The notes: a model not told the origin generated them from the letters alone. DNA of 7,773 nucleotides from JAJYQH01 sp036261615 (GCA_036261615.1 DATAKK010000093.1:1-7773), one strand, 5' to 3'. Numbered from the stretch's first letter, positions 1 through 6,568 are shown. Made by a program: numbers and translations.

Positions 1-72
1 GGGCCGATCGGCTTCCTGGCTCGGGAGATCATCGACGAACTCCCGGCGGTGCTGCGCGAACTGACCCTCTGA
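1..72 (+). CDS. C-terminal end of an unidentified protein (partial)
   Basis: The first 72 bases read in frame 1 as 23 residues, starting GPIGFLAREI and ending LRELTL, followed by TGA at 70-72. Codon third positions are almost all G or C, as expected for a real gene in this genome. The fragment is a mildly amphipathic acidic helix with no recognisable motif, so I cannot name the protein. It converges on the HNH nuclease gene, whose stop lies 136 bases away. The 135-base gap (73-207) shows no gene and no strong terminator hairpin. Confidence 0.6.
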   Translation, partial: GPIGFLAREIIDELPAVLRELTL

Positions 73-207
73 CCGACCGGGGGAACGCGCGACGAGCCCA
101 CCCGTGCGCCCGCGATGTTCCCGATGCCAGGCCCTGCGAGCAGTGAGGCCCAGCCTGCGAGGCGTGGGGCACCCGGCCAGCGGGTTCGGCCCCCTTGCGA
201 GAGCGGT

Positions 208-1554
208 CTAAGGATCCGGGGTGGGACTGGTGTAGTGGTGGCCGGTGGGTGTGGTGACCAGTACCTCGCGGATCTCGAGTGCTTCGCCGATGGGGGGTTC
301 GCCGATGTGGGGTTCGCCGATGCGGGGTTGCCCGGTGTCCGAGTCGTGGTCTGGCTGTTCCTTGAGGAGCACGGCGTGGTTCCAGCCGGGTGCTTGTTTG
401 GCGTGGTTGCAGCGTTCGCACAGCCCTTGAGCGTTCGTCACGGTGGTTCGCCCGCCGGCGGAGTGGGGGATGATGTGGTCGATGTGGCGGAGCTGGGCGT
501 CGCAGTAGGGGGTGCGGCAGTACTGGTCTCTCAGGGTGATGAACTCGGCGAGCCCGTCGGGGAAGAACCGGGACCCCGATTCCATCGCGACCAGCCCACC
601 TTTGGGGGTCGTGTAGAGCTTGCGGACCCACGACGCGACCGCCGGGGCGGCCAACACGAGCCGGCGGGCCAGGGGTGCGGGGATCGGTCCGTGGCCGTGC
701 ACCCGCCCGGGCCGGTCACCACCGGTGAGGAGGGTGTCCGCGGCCATGACCAGGTGCAGCGCGACCGGGACCGCGTCGGGGCTGGTTTGTCCGGTGACGC
801 GGACGACCAACTCGTCGGCCATGATCTGCGCCCGGGTTCGGCGGTCACCACCGAGCCGGCCGGTCTGGGCGGTGTGGTGGAGTGCGGCGAGGACGGCGAC
901 TCCTTGGGCGACGGGCAGCAGGGCGGTGAGCCGGGTCATGCAGTCCGGTGCGGGGCGCAGGGAAACGAACCGTTCGGAGGCGGCGTGCCCGATCCGGGCG
1001 ACCACCGCGGCGGGGTCGCGCCGGTAGGTTTCGCCGCGGGCCAGGTCGGCCAACCGGCGGGTGCCCAACCGGGACAACCGGCCCAGGTCACCGGCCACCA
1101 CCTCGTCCACCTGGGCCCGCACCCTGGGGGACACGCACGTTGTTTCGTGGACCAGGATCTGGGCCCGGTGCTCGCTCAGCACCCCCGCGGCCATCGCGTC
1201 CAGGGTGCGGGGCATCCCCGCGACCAGGGCGGTGGCGACTCCGAGGAACACCGCCCCCCGGGCCGGGGACTCCCGACGGGCCAGGGCGACCTGCTCGGCG
1301 ATCCCACGTCCGAGCTGGTCGGCCGGGACGCCGCGGCGGGCCTGCTCCGCGCGCTGCTCACGATCAAAGGCGACCGCGGCGACAGCCTGCAGTGCGGTCG
1401 CCATGTTCTTCAGGTCCTCCAGGTCCCGCAGCGCACCGACCAGGTCACCGGTGAGCAGATCGCCGGCGGCCGCATCTACTGCCCCAAGCAGTCGGGCCGG
1501 CTCTCCGTCGAGCCGCACCATCACACTCGATATGACACTCGATGTGTCGTTCAT
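208..1554 (-). CDS. DUF222 / HNH endonuclease domain protein (13E12-repeat family)
   Basis: A 448-residue protein from ATG at 1554-1552 to TAG at 210-208. The frame is open upstream to 1671, but this ATG is favoured: it lies at the edge of an A/T-richer promoter-like stretch, and a GGGGGAGG element sits about 14 bases upstream, which is rather far. The N-terminal two thirds is helical, Ala/Arg/Leu-rich, and matches the DUF222 pattern seen in many copies in actinobacteria. The C-terminal HNH zinc module is clear: CRTPYC at 346-351, the RHIDH core with D359 and H360, N374, CERC at 379-382 and H384. The family is predicted to cut DNA; members are often multicopy and linked to the 13E12 repeats of mycobacteria, but their cellular role is unknown. 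The last 40 residues carry three degenerate IGEP pentapeptides. No partner gene is adjacent. Length is normal for the family and all key residues are present, so it should be active. Confidence 0.9.
   Translation of the reverse strand: MNDTSSVISSVMVRLDGEPARLLGAVDAAAGDLLTGDLVGALRDLEDLKNMATALQAVAAVAFDREQRAEQARRGVPADQLGRGIAEQVALARRESPARGAVFLGVATALVAGMPRTLDAMAAGVLSEHRAQILVHETTCVSPRVRAQVDEVVAGDLGRLSRLGTRRLADLARGETYRRDPAAVVARIGHAASERFVSLRPAPDCMTRLTALLPVAQGVAVLAALHHTAQTGRLGGDRRTRAQIMADELVVRVTGQTSPDAVPVALHLVMAADTLLTGGDRPGRVHGHGPIPAPLARRLVLAAPAVASWVRKLYTTPKGGLVAMESGSRFFPDGLAEFITLRDQYCRTPYCDAQLRHIDHIIPHSAGGRTTVTNAQGLCERCNHAKQAPGWNHAVLLKEQPDHDSDTGQPRIGEPHIGEPPIGEALEIREVLVTTPTGHHYTSPTPDP
283..327. repeat. 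Three tandem 15-bp repeats inside the HNH gene
   Basis: Three consecutive 15-mers of the form TTCGCCGATGnGGGG (n = G, T, C) lie at 283-297, 298-312 and 313-327. They differ only at that one position, which makes recent slippage or unit duplication likely. On the minus strand they encode the pentapeptides RIGEP, HIGEP and PIGEA (about residues 411-425) in the tail after the HNH domain. The unit is a multiple of three, so copy-number change would keep the frame. Confidence 0.85.
1523..1546. repeat. Two tandem 12-bp repeats at the start of the HNH gene
   Basis: ACACTCGATATG (1523-1534) is followed directly by ACACTCGATGTG (1535-1546), matching at 11 of 12 bases. On the minus strand this encodes SSVISSVM at residues 4-11 of the nuclease. 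The repeat is in frame and A/T-richer than its surroundings. It could be a simple duplication, or a direct-repeat protein-binding site overlapping the gene start. Confidence 0.6.
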
Positions 1555-1736
1555 ACGTTCTATTGTTGCCTCCCCCACTGACAAAACCGTGGACGCAGCC
1601 GGCCCGTTCGTGCCACCCTTGTCCCGGGTCAAGAGTCGCGGCCGCAACCCCTCGGAGTGGTCGCGCGGCAACCGGGGCCGCTCCGGTGCCTTCCGAGGAA
1701 GACCTGGCTGTCCGGCGCGTGCCGGCGGTCAAGCGG

Positions 1737-1768
1737 CCTCGTTCTGGGCGGGGCCCCGAACGAGGAGA
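1737..1768 (+). promoter_or_regulatory. Hairpin covering the ribosome binding site of the DUF3293-like gene
   Basis: CCTCGTTC (1737-1744) and GAACGAGG (1758-1765) are perfect 8-base complementary arms. Inside them GGG (1746-1748) can pair with CCC (1754-1756) after one mismatch, leaving a 5-base loop. The right arm contains most of the GAGGAGA ribosome binding site (1762-1768), which precedes the ATG at 1775 by 6 bases. If the transcript starts upstream of 1737, the folded leader would hide the Shine-Dalgarno sequence. The same inverted repeat could instead be a repressor operator. The structure is seen in the sequence; the function is inferred. Confidence 0.5.
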
Positions 1769-1774
1769 CGTCGC

Positions 1775-2731
1775 ATGCCTGCGCGCACATTCCCTACTGA
1801 ACCCCGTCGCATTCCCGACGACCAATTCGCGATCTCTGTGCCCCCGTTGCGCTCCGAGGACGAACTCAGGTACGGCCCGAGGGTGCCCGTCGCCGAGTCG
1901 TACCGAACGAACCTGGCCCGCATCTGGCCCGACGGGGAAGGAGGGCCGGTCTTCGACGTCGTGCCGACTCGCGGCTCACCTTCCGATGGACCGGCTGTGC
2001 TGTTCCCCGGCACCCAGGAGGTCTTCCTCGTGTCGGGGCAGCACTCGTTCGGGCGGCCGAGCACTCGAGCCGAGAACGCCGAAACGCTGCGCCGGCTCCG
2101 CTGGCTCCTCGACTTCCAGGGCTGGACCTGGTGCCCCTCCACCGTGCTCGCCCCGCGTCGCGACTGGGTGGAGCAGGGAGCCGTCGTCCGCGAGGCCCGC
2201 CTCGACGAGGTCATCGACCTCGCGCGACGACACGGCCAGGACGTCATCCTGCGCTGGGACGCCGACGGGCTGGCGCCCGTGGCCACCCGGAGCGGAACCG
2301 ACCTGGCGGGCGCGGAGACGCCCGTTCCGGTGCGGGTGGAGCCGGCGCGCACCGGTTGCCCCTTCCGCGACGGCGTCGACGACTGGTGCGTCCAGTACGG
2401 CGGCCCGTACACGCGGAGCTCGAGGATTGCGGCGCTGGTGTGGGAGACCCATCGGGCCATGCTCGTCGACGCGCTCGGCTGCCAGGTGTGCGGCGGAGGT
2501 GCGGTGAGCGTGGGCAGCCCCATGGGCGCGACCGAACTGTTCACGCCGTCGCGCCAGGGCGGGTGGCAGTGGGGCCCTCCCCGCACGCGCGATGAGATCG
2601 GGACCCCCGCGCGATCGTCGCTGCCGGTACGACCGATACCCCGGACACGGACTAGCCACGGCGCCGGCGTCGTCCCGGGCCTGGTCAGTGACCTCCCCCG
2701 CCCCCTCCGCCGATGCCGGCGAGCAGGTTGA
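1775..2731 (+). CDS. DUF3293-like protein with C-terminal cysteine cluster; 3' end probably frameshifted
   Basis: The gene starts at ATG 1775, with GAGGAGA 6 bases upstream, and stays open to TGA at 2729-2731 (318 residues). Residues about 84-172 resemble DUF3293: a VFLVSG strand, then S96-x-x-E-N-A (RAENAE), a helix ending in GWTW, a DWVEQG segment, the helix EVIDLARRHGQ and the strand DVILRWDADGL. The function of that family is unknown. A second part (about 190-270) has C195, C205 and a CQVCGG motif (C236, C239), which could bind zinc. Residues after about 275 are Pro/Arg-rich with poor third-position codon use and overlap the convergent DUF1345 gene by 47 bases. From 2596 the +1 neighbouring frame (DRDPRAIVAAG...) has much better codons and ends at TAG 2653-2655. 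The natural end is therefore probably 2655, through one lost base near 2598-2605. No operon partner is evident. The start and body are firm; the family call is moderate. Confidence 0.7.
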   Translation: MPARTFPTEPRRIPDDQFAISVPPLRSEDELRYGPRVPVAESYRTNLARIWPDGEGGPVFDVVPTRGSPSDGPAVLFPGTQEVFLVSGQHSFGRPSTRAENAETLRRLRWLLDFQGWTWCPSTVLAPRRDWVEQGAVVREARLDEVIDLARRHGQDVILRWDADGLAPVATRSGTDLAGAETPVPVRVEPARTGCPFRDGVDDWCVQYGGPYTRSSRIAALVWETHRAMLVDALGCQVCGGGAVSVGSPMGATELFTPSRQGGWQWGPPRTRDEIGTPARSSLPVRPIPRTRTSHGAGVVPGLVSDLPRPLRRCRRAG

Positions 2732-3380
2732 TCGTCGCGGCGATCACCAGCGTGCCGTAGAGATACGACAGCATGCAGTGCCAGACCACGACCTTGCGGA
2801 TCTCGCGCGTCTTGAGGTCGGTGTCCGAGACCTGGTAGGCCATCCCGAGGTTGAACGCGAAGTAGGCGAAGTCGGAGAAGGCGGGCGGCGCGTCCTGCTT
2901 GAAGTCGATCGGTGCCCGCGGGCTCGCGTAGTAGATCCGCGCGTAGCGCAGCACGTAGGTCGTGTGGACACAGAACCAGCCGACCAGCACGGTGAACAGG
3001 CCGACGATCGCGTCGATCACCTGCTGGCTGCCCGAGGAGCTGCTGCCGATGAGCAGCGTCGCGACACCGAACAGGCTGGCGACGGCGGCGAGGATGATGA
3101 CGACGTCGTACCACTTCGTGTCACCACCGCTGCCCTCCACCCTGCGCTGCGTGTCCGCGCCGTCGTGTCGCATGAGGAAGACCAGCAGCGGGCCCGCGAA
3201 CGCGATACCGGCGCCGATGAAGCCGGTGAGGACGCGAGCCAGGGCGCCCGACTGGCCGAGAGGGACGAGGGCGAGCGCGACCCCGATGACCAGCGCGATC
3301 GCGAGGCGGATCCGTATCTGTGGCACGACGGCGACGCTAGTGCCCCGGCTGAGGGTGGGGCTGAGGGCTCGCCCGGCCAT
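2685..3380 (-). CDS. DUF1345 family integral membrane protein
   Basis: A 231-residue protein from ATG 3380-3378 to TGA 2687-2685. AGGTGG lies 9 bases before this ATG, which favours it over an open extension to 3476; a GTG at 3326 (213 residues) is also possible. About five hydrophobic segments are visible, near residues 22-39, 47-69, 91-112, 121-140 and 197-221. The DUF1345 signature is strong: a VHTTYVLRYARIYY block at 138-151 and a DFAYFAFNLGMAYQVSDTD block at 170-188, followed by a last helix containing SYLYGTLVIAATINLL. The family is widespread in bacteria and its function is not established; the conserved acidic and aromatic residues lie close to the membrane. The protein ends in a run of seven glycines and a histidine. 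Its 3' end converges on the DUF3293-like gene, and its 5' end is divergent from the MFS exporter, with a palindrome between them. Confidence 0.88.
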   Translation of the reverse strand: MAGRALSPTLSRGTSVAVVPQIRIRLAIALVIGVALALVPLGQSGALARVLTGFIGAGIAFAGPLLVFLMRHDGADTQRRVEGSGGDTKWYDVVIILAAVASLFGVATLLIGSSSSGSQQVIDAIVGLFTVLVGWFCVHTTYVLRYARIYYASPRAPIDFKQDAPPAFSDFAYFAFNLGMAYQVSDTDLKTREIRKVVVWHCMLSYLYGTLVIAATINLLAGIGGGGGGGH

Positions 3381-3408
3381 CCCTCGATTCCACCTGCCAC
3401 GGGTGAGT

Positions 3409-3430
3409 GCCGGACGCCGCGGCGTCCGGC
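3409..3430. promoter_or_regulatory. Perfect 22-bp palindrome between the DUF1345 and MFS genes
   Basis: GCCGGACGCCG at 3409-3419 is followed at once by its exact reverse complement, CGGCGTCCGGC, at 3420-3430. It lies 28 bases upstream of the DUF1345 start and 36 bases upstream of the preferred MFS start, within their 86-base divergent intergenic region. The position and perfect symmetry suit a dimeric repressor operator shared by both promoters, as is common for drug-exporter genes. No local regulator gene is present. A GC-rich hairpin in the MFS leader is the alternative. Confidence 0.5.
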
Positions 3431-3466
3431 GGGAATACCCGGCGGCGGAGTAGCGGTTGGGGGGAG

Positions 3467-4912
3467 GTGAGCACACGCAAGGACATCGGGCACAGCACCG
3501 TCGGCTTCCGATCCGAGCGGGGGCCGATCCTGGCCGCGCTCATGCTGACCACCGGACTCATCGCCATCGACGCGACGATCCTCGCCACCGCCGTGCCCTC
3601 GATCGTCGCCGACCTCGGCCACTTCGCGGAGTTCCCGTGGCTGTTCTCGGTCTACCTGCTGGCCCAGGCCGTGTCGGTGCCGATCTATTCCAAGCTGGCC
3701 GACACCATCGGCCGCAAGCCGATCGTGCTCATCGGCATCGGCTTGTTCCTCCTCGGCTCGATCCTCGCCGGACTGGCGTGGAGCATGACCGTGCTCATCG
3801 TGTTCCGCGTCGTGCAGGGATTGGGTGCGGGGGCCGCGGGCCCGATGGCGATGACCATCGTCGGCGACATCTACACCGTCGAGGAGCGGGCCCTCGTCCA
3901 GGGCTACATCGCCAGCGTGTGGGCGGTCGCCTCGGTGGTCGGCCCGGCCCTCGGCGGCGTCTTCTCCCAGTTCGTGTCGTGGCGGTGGATCTTCCTCGTC
4001 AACATCCCGCTGTGTCTCATCGCGGCGTTCGCGCTGGCCCGCTCGTTCCACGAGACCGTGCAGCCCCGACGGCACCGGATCGACGCCGCCGGGGCGGCGT
4101 CCCTCACGCTGGGGCTGACGGCGGTGATCCTCGGCCTGCTCGAGGGCGGGAACGCCTGGGCCTGGTGGTCGCTGCCCAGCGCGCTGAGTTTCGCTGTCGG
4201 CGTCCTCGCGCTCGGGGTGTTCGTCGCCGTGGAGCGCCGGGCGCCCGAACCCGTGCTCGACCTCAGGCTGCTGCGCCGGCCGCTGATCCTCACCACCACC
4301 CTCGTCTCGCTCGGGGTGGGCTCGCTGCTCATCGGCATCACCAGCTTCGTACCGCCCTATCTGCAGAACGCGCTGGGCGCGACGCCGATCGTGGCGGGGG
4401 CCGCGGTGGCCGCGCTGACCCTCGGCTGGCCGCTCGCCTCCTCCGTGGCCGGACGCGTGTACCTGCGGCACGGCTTCCGCGTGACGGTGCTGCTCGGGGC
4501 GTCCATCGCCCTCGTCGGCTCGATCGCGCTCGCCCTGCTGGGCCCCGAGCCCAACGTCGTGGCCGTCGGCGGGGTGGCCTTCGTCATCGGCTTCGGCCTG
4601 GGCTGGACGGCCGCCCCGTCGCTCATCGCCGCCCAGGCGTCGGTGGAGTGGCAGGAGCGCGGGGTGGTGACCGGACTGAACGTCTTCGCCCGGTCCGTCG
4701 GCAGCGCCGTCGGGGTCGCCGTCCTCGGCGCGATCGCCAACCACCTCATCGCCGCCGGCCACGGCGAGCACGACTACGCGACGATCGTCGACGCGTCCAC
4801 CTGGGTGTTCCGCGCGGTGGCGGCCACGGCCGCCCTCACCCTGGTGGCCGGCGCCCGCATGCCCGCGGGGGCGGTGGACTCCGCGGCGTTCAGTCCCGAG
4901 GCCAGCAGCTGA
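3467..4912 (+). CDS. MFS multidrug exporter, DHA2 (EmrB/QacA-like) type
   Basis: A polytopic inner-membrane protein of 481 residues from GTG 3467 to TGA 4910-4912. I count 14 hydrophobic segments, the DHA2 topology of drug:H+ antiporters. Motifs: the first helix has the DATILATAVP block (D35) typical of DHA2 proteins; the loop after helix 2 has SKLADTIGRK (75-84, motif A); helix 4 has FRVVQGLGAG (motif B, R114); helix 5 has VGPALGG (motif C, 158-164, typical of exporters). The substrate cannot be told from sequence. The start is uncertain: the GGGGGAG before the GTG is directly adjacent, closer than usual. An upstream in-frame GTG at 3407 would place the 22-bp palindrome inside the gene and add 20 unconserved residues, so I reject it. 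The gene is divergent from DUF1345, a possible shared operator lies between them, and it converges with the lipoprotein gene. Confidence 0.9.
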   Translation: MSTRKDIGHSTVGFRSERGPILAALMLTTGLIAIDATILATAVPSIVADLGHFAEFPWLFSVYLLAQAVSVPIYSKLADTIGRKPIVLIGIGLFLLGSILAGLAWSMTVLIVFRVVQGLGAGAAGPMAMTIVGDIYTVEERALVQGYIASVWAVASVVGPALGGVFSQFVSWRWIFLVNIPLCLIAAFALARSFHETVQPRRHRIDAAGAASLTLGLTAVILGLLEGGNAWAWWSLPSALSFAVGVLALGVFVAVERRAPEPVLDLRLLRRPLILTTTLVSLGVGSLLIGITSFVPPYLQNALGATPIVAGAAVAALTLGWPLASSVAGRVYLRHGFRVTVLLGASIALVGSIALALLGPEPNVVAVGGVAFVIGFGLGWTAAPSLIAAQASVEWQERGVVTGLNVFARSVGSAVGVAVLGAIANHLIAAGHGEHDYATIVDASTWVFRAVAATAALTLVAGARMPAGAVDSAAFSPEASS

Positions 4913-4920
4913 GGAGCAGC

Positions 4921-4953
4921 GGGCCGACCCCCGAGCTCAGGGGGTGCCGGCCC
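4921..4953. terminator. Hairpin at the convergent MFS / lipoprotein gene ends
   Basis: GGGCCGACCCCC (4921-4932) pairs with GGGGGTGCCGGCCC (4940-4953): 12 base pairs with a 2-base bulge, closing a 7-base loop (GAGCTCA). It starts 9 bases after the MFS stop, and its loop holds the stop codon of the opposing lipoprotein gene (4937-4939). No T-tract follows on either strand, which is common for GC-rich actinobacterial terminators. It could act in both directions. Confidence 0.6.
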
Positions 4954-5701
4954 CCGGCCGGACGGCGCGCACGGTGAGCTGGGGCTGACCAGGATGACCC
5001 GCGCAACCCTTGCCCGCGTGCGCGACGAAGACGGACGCCGTCTGGTCCGGCGGGTACACCCGCAGCCCGGCGACGGACGTGGGCCGGCACGACGAGGCGG
5101 GCAGGACGCCCACGTCGACCATGCCGACGATCGCGGACGCCGTCTGCCCCGGCCGCAGCACGACCGGCGACCCCGCCGGCCCCTGCCGCTCGGCGGCGTC
5201 CCCCACCTGGCTGCCTCCCGGCGCCGACAGGTACGAAACGCCGGGGAATCCGACCATCTCGCAGCTGTGGGAGCCGGTGTTGGTGAACCGGATCGGCAGG
5301 TAGAAGGTGCCCGCGGTGGCGTTGGTCGGCCCGGCCGCGACGTGCAGGTCGGCCGAGCGACACTCGGGCGTCCCCGCGGTCGTTCCGGACGCCGTCGCGC
5401 TGGGGGACGAGCTGCCCGAAGTGGTCGCCGACGAGCTCGAGGACGCGGACGAGTTCGAGGTCGCCGACGAGTTCGAGGTCGCCGACGTCGACACGGACGG
5501 CGCGGACGAGTTGCTCGCACCCCCGGGCGCCGACGGGCTGCCGCCCGAGGGGGACGCCGCCGGACTCGATGACGTGCCGGCCGCCCCGGTGGCCGGCGAC
5601 ACCGGCGTCCCGGAAGACGCCCCGCACGCCTGCAGCGCCACGAGGGCCGCCAGACCCCCCATCGCCCGGATGACCATTCCCTGCCGTGAACGACGTCCCA
5701 T
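4937..5701 (-). CDS. DUF4232 domain lipoprotein with Ser-rich linker
   Basis: A 254-residue protein from ATG 5701-5699, with AGGAGG 6 bases upstream, to TGA at 4939-4937. The N-terminus (MGRRSRQGMVIR) is basic, followed by a hydrophobic stretch ending LQAC, a lipobox-like site with C26 as the expected lipidated cysteine; Gln at -2 is unusual. Residues 27-112 are a low-complexity Ser/Ala/Thr/Gly/Pro linker, typical of proteins tethered outside the membrane. Residues 113-250 match DUF4232: CRSADL at the start, LPIRFTNTGSHSC, GFPGVSYL, then GLRVYPPDQTASVFV. C114, C147, C205 and C233 could form two disulfides. DUF4232 is common in exported actinobacterial proteins and has no settled function. The gene starts 82 bases after the ZIP gene on the same strand, so the two may be co-transcribed. 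A metal-related role is inference from that pairing only. Confidence 0.88.
   Translation of the reverse strand: MGRRSRQGMVIRAMGGLAALVALQACGASSGTPVSPATGAAGTSSSPAASPSGGSPSAPGGASNSSAPSVSTSATSNSSATSNSSASSSSSATTSGSSSPSATASGTTAGTPECRSADLHVAAGPTNATAGTFYLPIRFTNTGSHSCEMVGFPGVSYLSAPGGSQVGDAAERQGPAGSPVVLRPGQTASAIVGMVDVGVLPASSCRPTSVAGLRVYPPDQTASVFVAHAGKGCAGHPGQPQLTVRAVRPGAGTP
5448..5483. repeat. Two perfect tandem 18-bp repeats in the lipoprotein linker
   Basis: GACGAGTTCGAGGTCGCC occurs at 5448-5465 and again, identically, at 5466-5483. On the minus strand each unit encodes six residues of the Ser-rich linker (ATSNSS twice). Identical third positions point to recent duplication. The length is in frame, so change in copy number would only lengthen or shorten the tether. 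Confidence 0.85.
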
Positions 5702-5783
5702 GCGCCACCTCCTGCTTCCATTCGTACCAGTCGTCCCTGGTGGCAGCGGATTTCGGTGGCGAGGCCCAGCCCGGGCCGCACGG

Positions 5784-6503
5784 CTATCGGAGGGCCTGTT
5801 CGATGACGAGGATGGCGAGGAAACCGACGTAGAAGGCCGTCGAGCCGACCGCCGTCTCCCCGCGCGCGTGGGCCTCCACGAGAAGTTCCTCGGTGGCGAG
5901 GTACATGAAGGCGACGGCACCGAAGGCGAGGACGCCGGCGAGCATGACCTCCGACACTCCGGCGAGCAGCCAGACCCCCAGCAGGGCGCCGCCCACCGTG
6001 AGCAGAGACAGCAGCAACGGGACACCGACCATGAGCAGTGTGGACGACTCCCCATCCATGGCGCCGGCCAGGGAGAGCCCGACGAAGACGTACTCGATGG
6101 CGATGGCGATGGCGAGCAGGACGCCCGTGTGACCCCCCGCCGTGAACCCCGCCCCCAGCACCAGCCCGTCGATGAGGAAGTCCACGGCGGTCGCGCCGAC
6201 CAACCCCAGGGGCAGCTTCGACCCGGACGCCGCGCGCGACCGCTCCTCGACGAGGCCGGCGAGCGCACGCATCCCGAACATCACGGCGACGCCCAGCGCG
6301 AATCCGACCAGCGGGACGACGCCGCGCTCCCGGACCACCTCGGGCAGCAGCTCGAGCGCGGCGGCGGCGATGACCACTCCGGCGGCGAAATGCTGCAGGC
6401 CGCTGGTCACTCGCCGCCCCGGCCGACGCACTGACGCCGAGAGCCCGGCCCCGCCGGCGGCGATGACCGGGACAGCGGTCAACGCGAGGTCCCACACCTG
6501 CAC
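5784..6503 (-). CDS. ZIP-family metal transporter-like membrane protein with atypical metal site
   Basis: A 239-residue protein from GTG 6503-6501, with GGGAGGAGG just upstream (4 to 7 bases), to TAG at 5786-5784. Eight hydrophobic segments are visible (about 6-23, 39-57, 62-82, 97-120, 125-149, 154-180, 186-208, 220-238), the ZIP topology. Helix 2 has the family-like HFAAGVVIAAAALELLPE (H38, E51, E55). ZIP proteins normally carry HNxPEG-type motifs in helices 4 and 5 that form the transport-metal site. Here the matching stretches are DFLIDG (108-113) and EYVFVG (137-142): the His/Gln becomes Asp/Glu, both Asn become aromatic, both Pro are lost and one Glu becomes Val. Helix 7 keeps E205 and E206. 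Uptake of Zn2+, Fe2+ or Mn2+ is the family role, but selectivity or even transport is uncertain here. The downstream lipoprotein gene is on the same strand; the response regulator is divergent, 96 bases away. Confidence 0.82.
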   Translation of the reverse strand: MQVWDLALTAVPVIAAGGAGLSASVRRPGRRVTSGLQHFAAGVVIAAAALELLPEVVRERGVVPLVGFALGVAVMFGMRALAGLVEERSRAASGSKLPLGLVGATAVDFLIDGLVLGAGFTAGGHTGVLLAIAIAIEYVFVGLSLAGAMDGESSTLLMVGVPLLLSLLTVGGALLGVWLLAGVSEVMLAGVLAFGAVAFMYLATEELLVEAHARGETAVGSTAFYVGFLAILVIEQALR

Positions 6504-6568
6504 GGTTCCTCCTCCCGACGTGATGCCGCTCGCTTCCCCCGTCCGGCCGGGACTCAAACCGATCGACG

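Noticed and set aside
283..327. Possible CRISPR-like repeat array
   Set aside because: The units are 15 bp with no spacers, are in frame, and lie inside the HNH gene.
115..1581. A 488-codon plus-strand open frame opposite the HNH gene
   Set aside because: It is antisense to a clear DUF222/HNH protein, has Gly/Asp/Gln-rich nonsense composition and no domain. Long antisense frames are expected in high-GC DNA.
3407..3466. GTG at 3407 as the MFS start
   Set aside because: It would make the perfect palindrome coding and adds a Ser/Gly/Arg-rich segment not expected before the first helix. No clear ribosome binding site precedes it.
2592..3470. A 292-codon plus-strand frame, considered as a possible extension of the DUF3293-like gene after a frameshift
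   Set aside because: Over most of its length it is antisense to the strong DUF1345 gene and consists of Asp/Glu/Arg/Gln low-complexity sequence. The better alternative 3' end stops at 2655.
3017..4771. A 584-codon minus-strand frame opposite the MFS gene
   Set aside because: It is rich in Asp, Arg, Glu and Gly with no motif, and the opposite strand holds a convincing 14-helix transporter.
5763..5777. GGCCC/GGGCC inverted repeat between the ZIP stop and the lipoprotein start, as a terminator
   Set aside because: Only 5 base pairs with a 5-base loop and no T-tract; such repeats are frequent by chance at this GC content.
5307..6434. A 375-codon plus-strand frame with acidic repeats (DEFEVA)
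   Set aside because: It is the complement of the lipoprotein Ser-rich linker and the ZIP gene. The acidic repeat is just the reverse reading of the 18-bp duplication.
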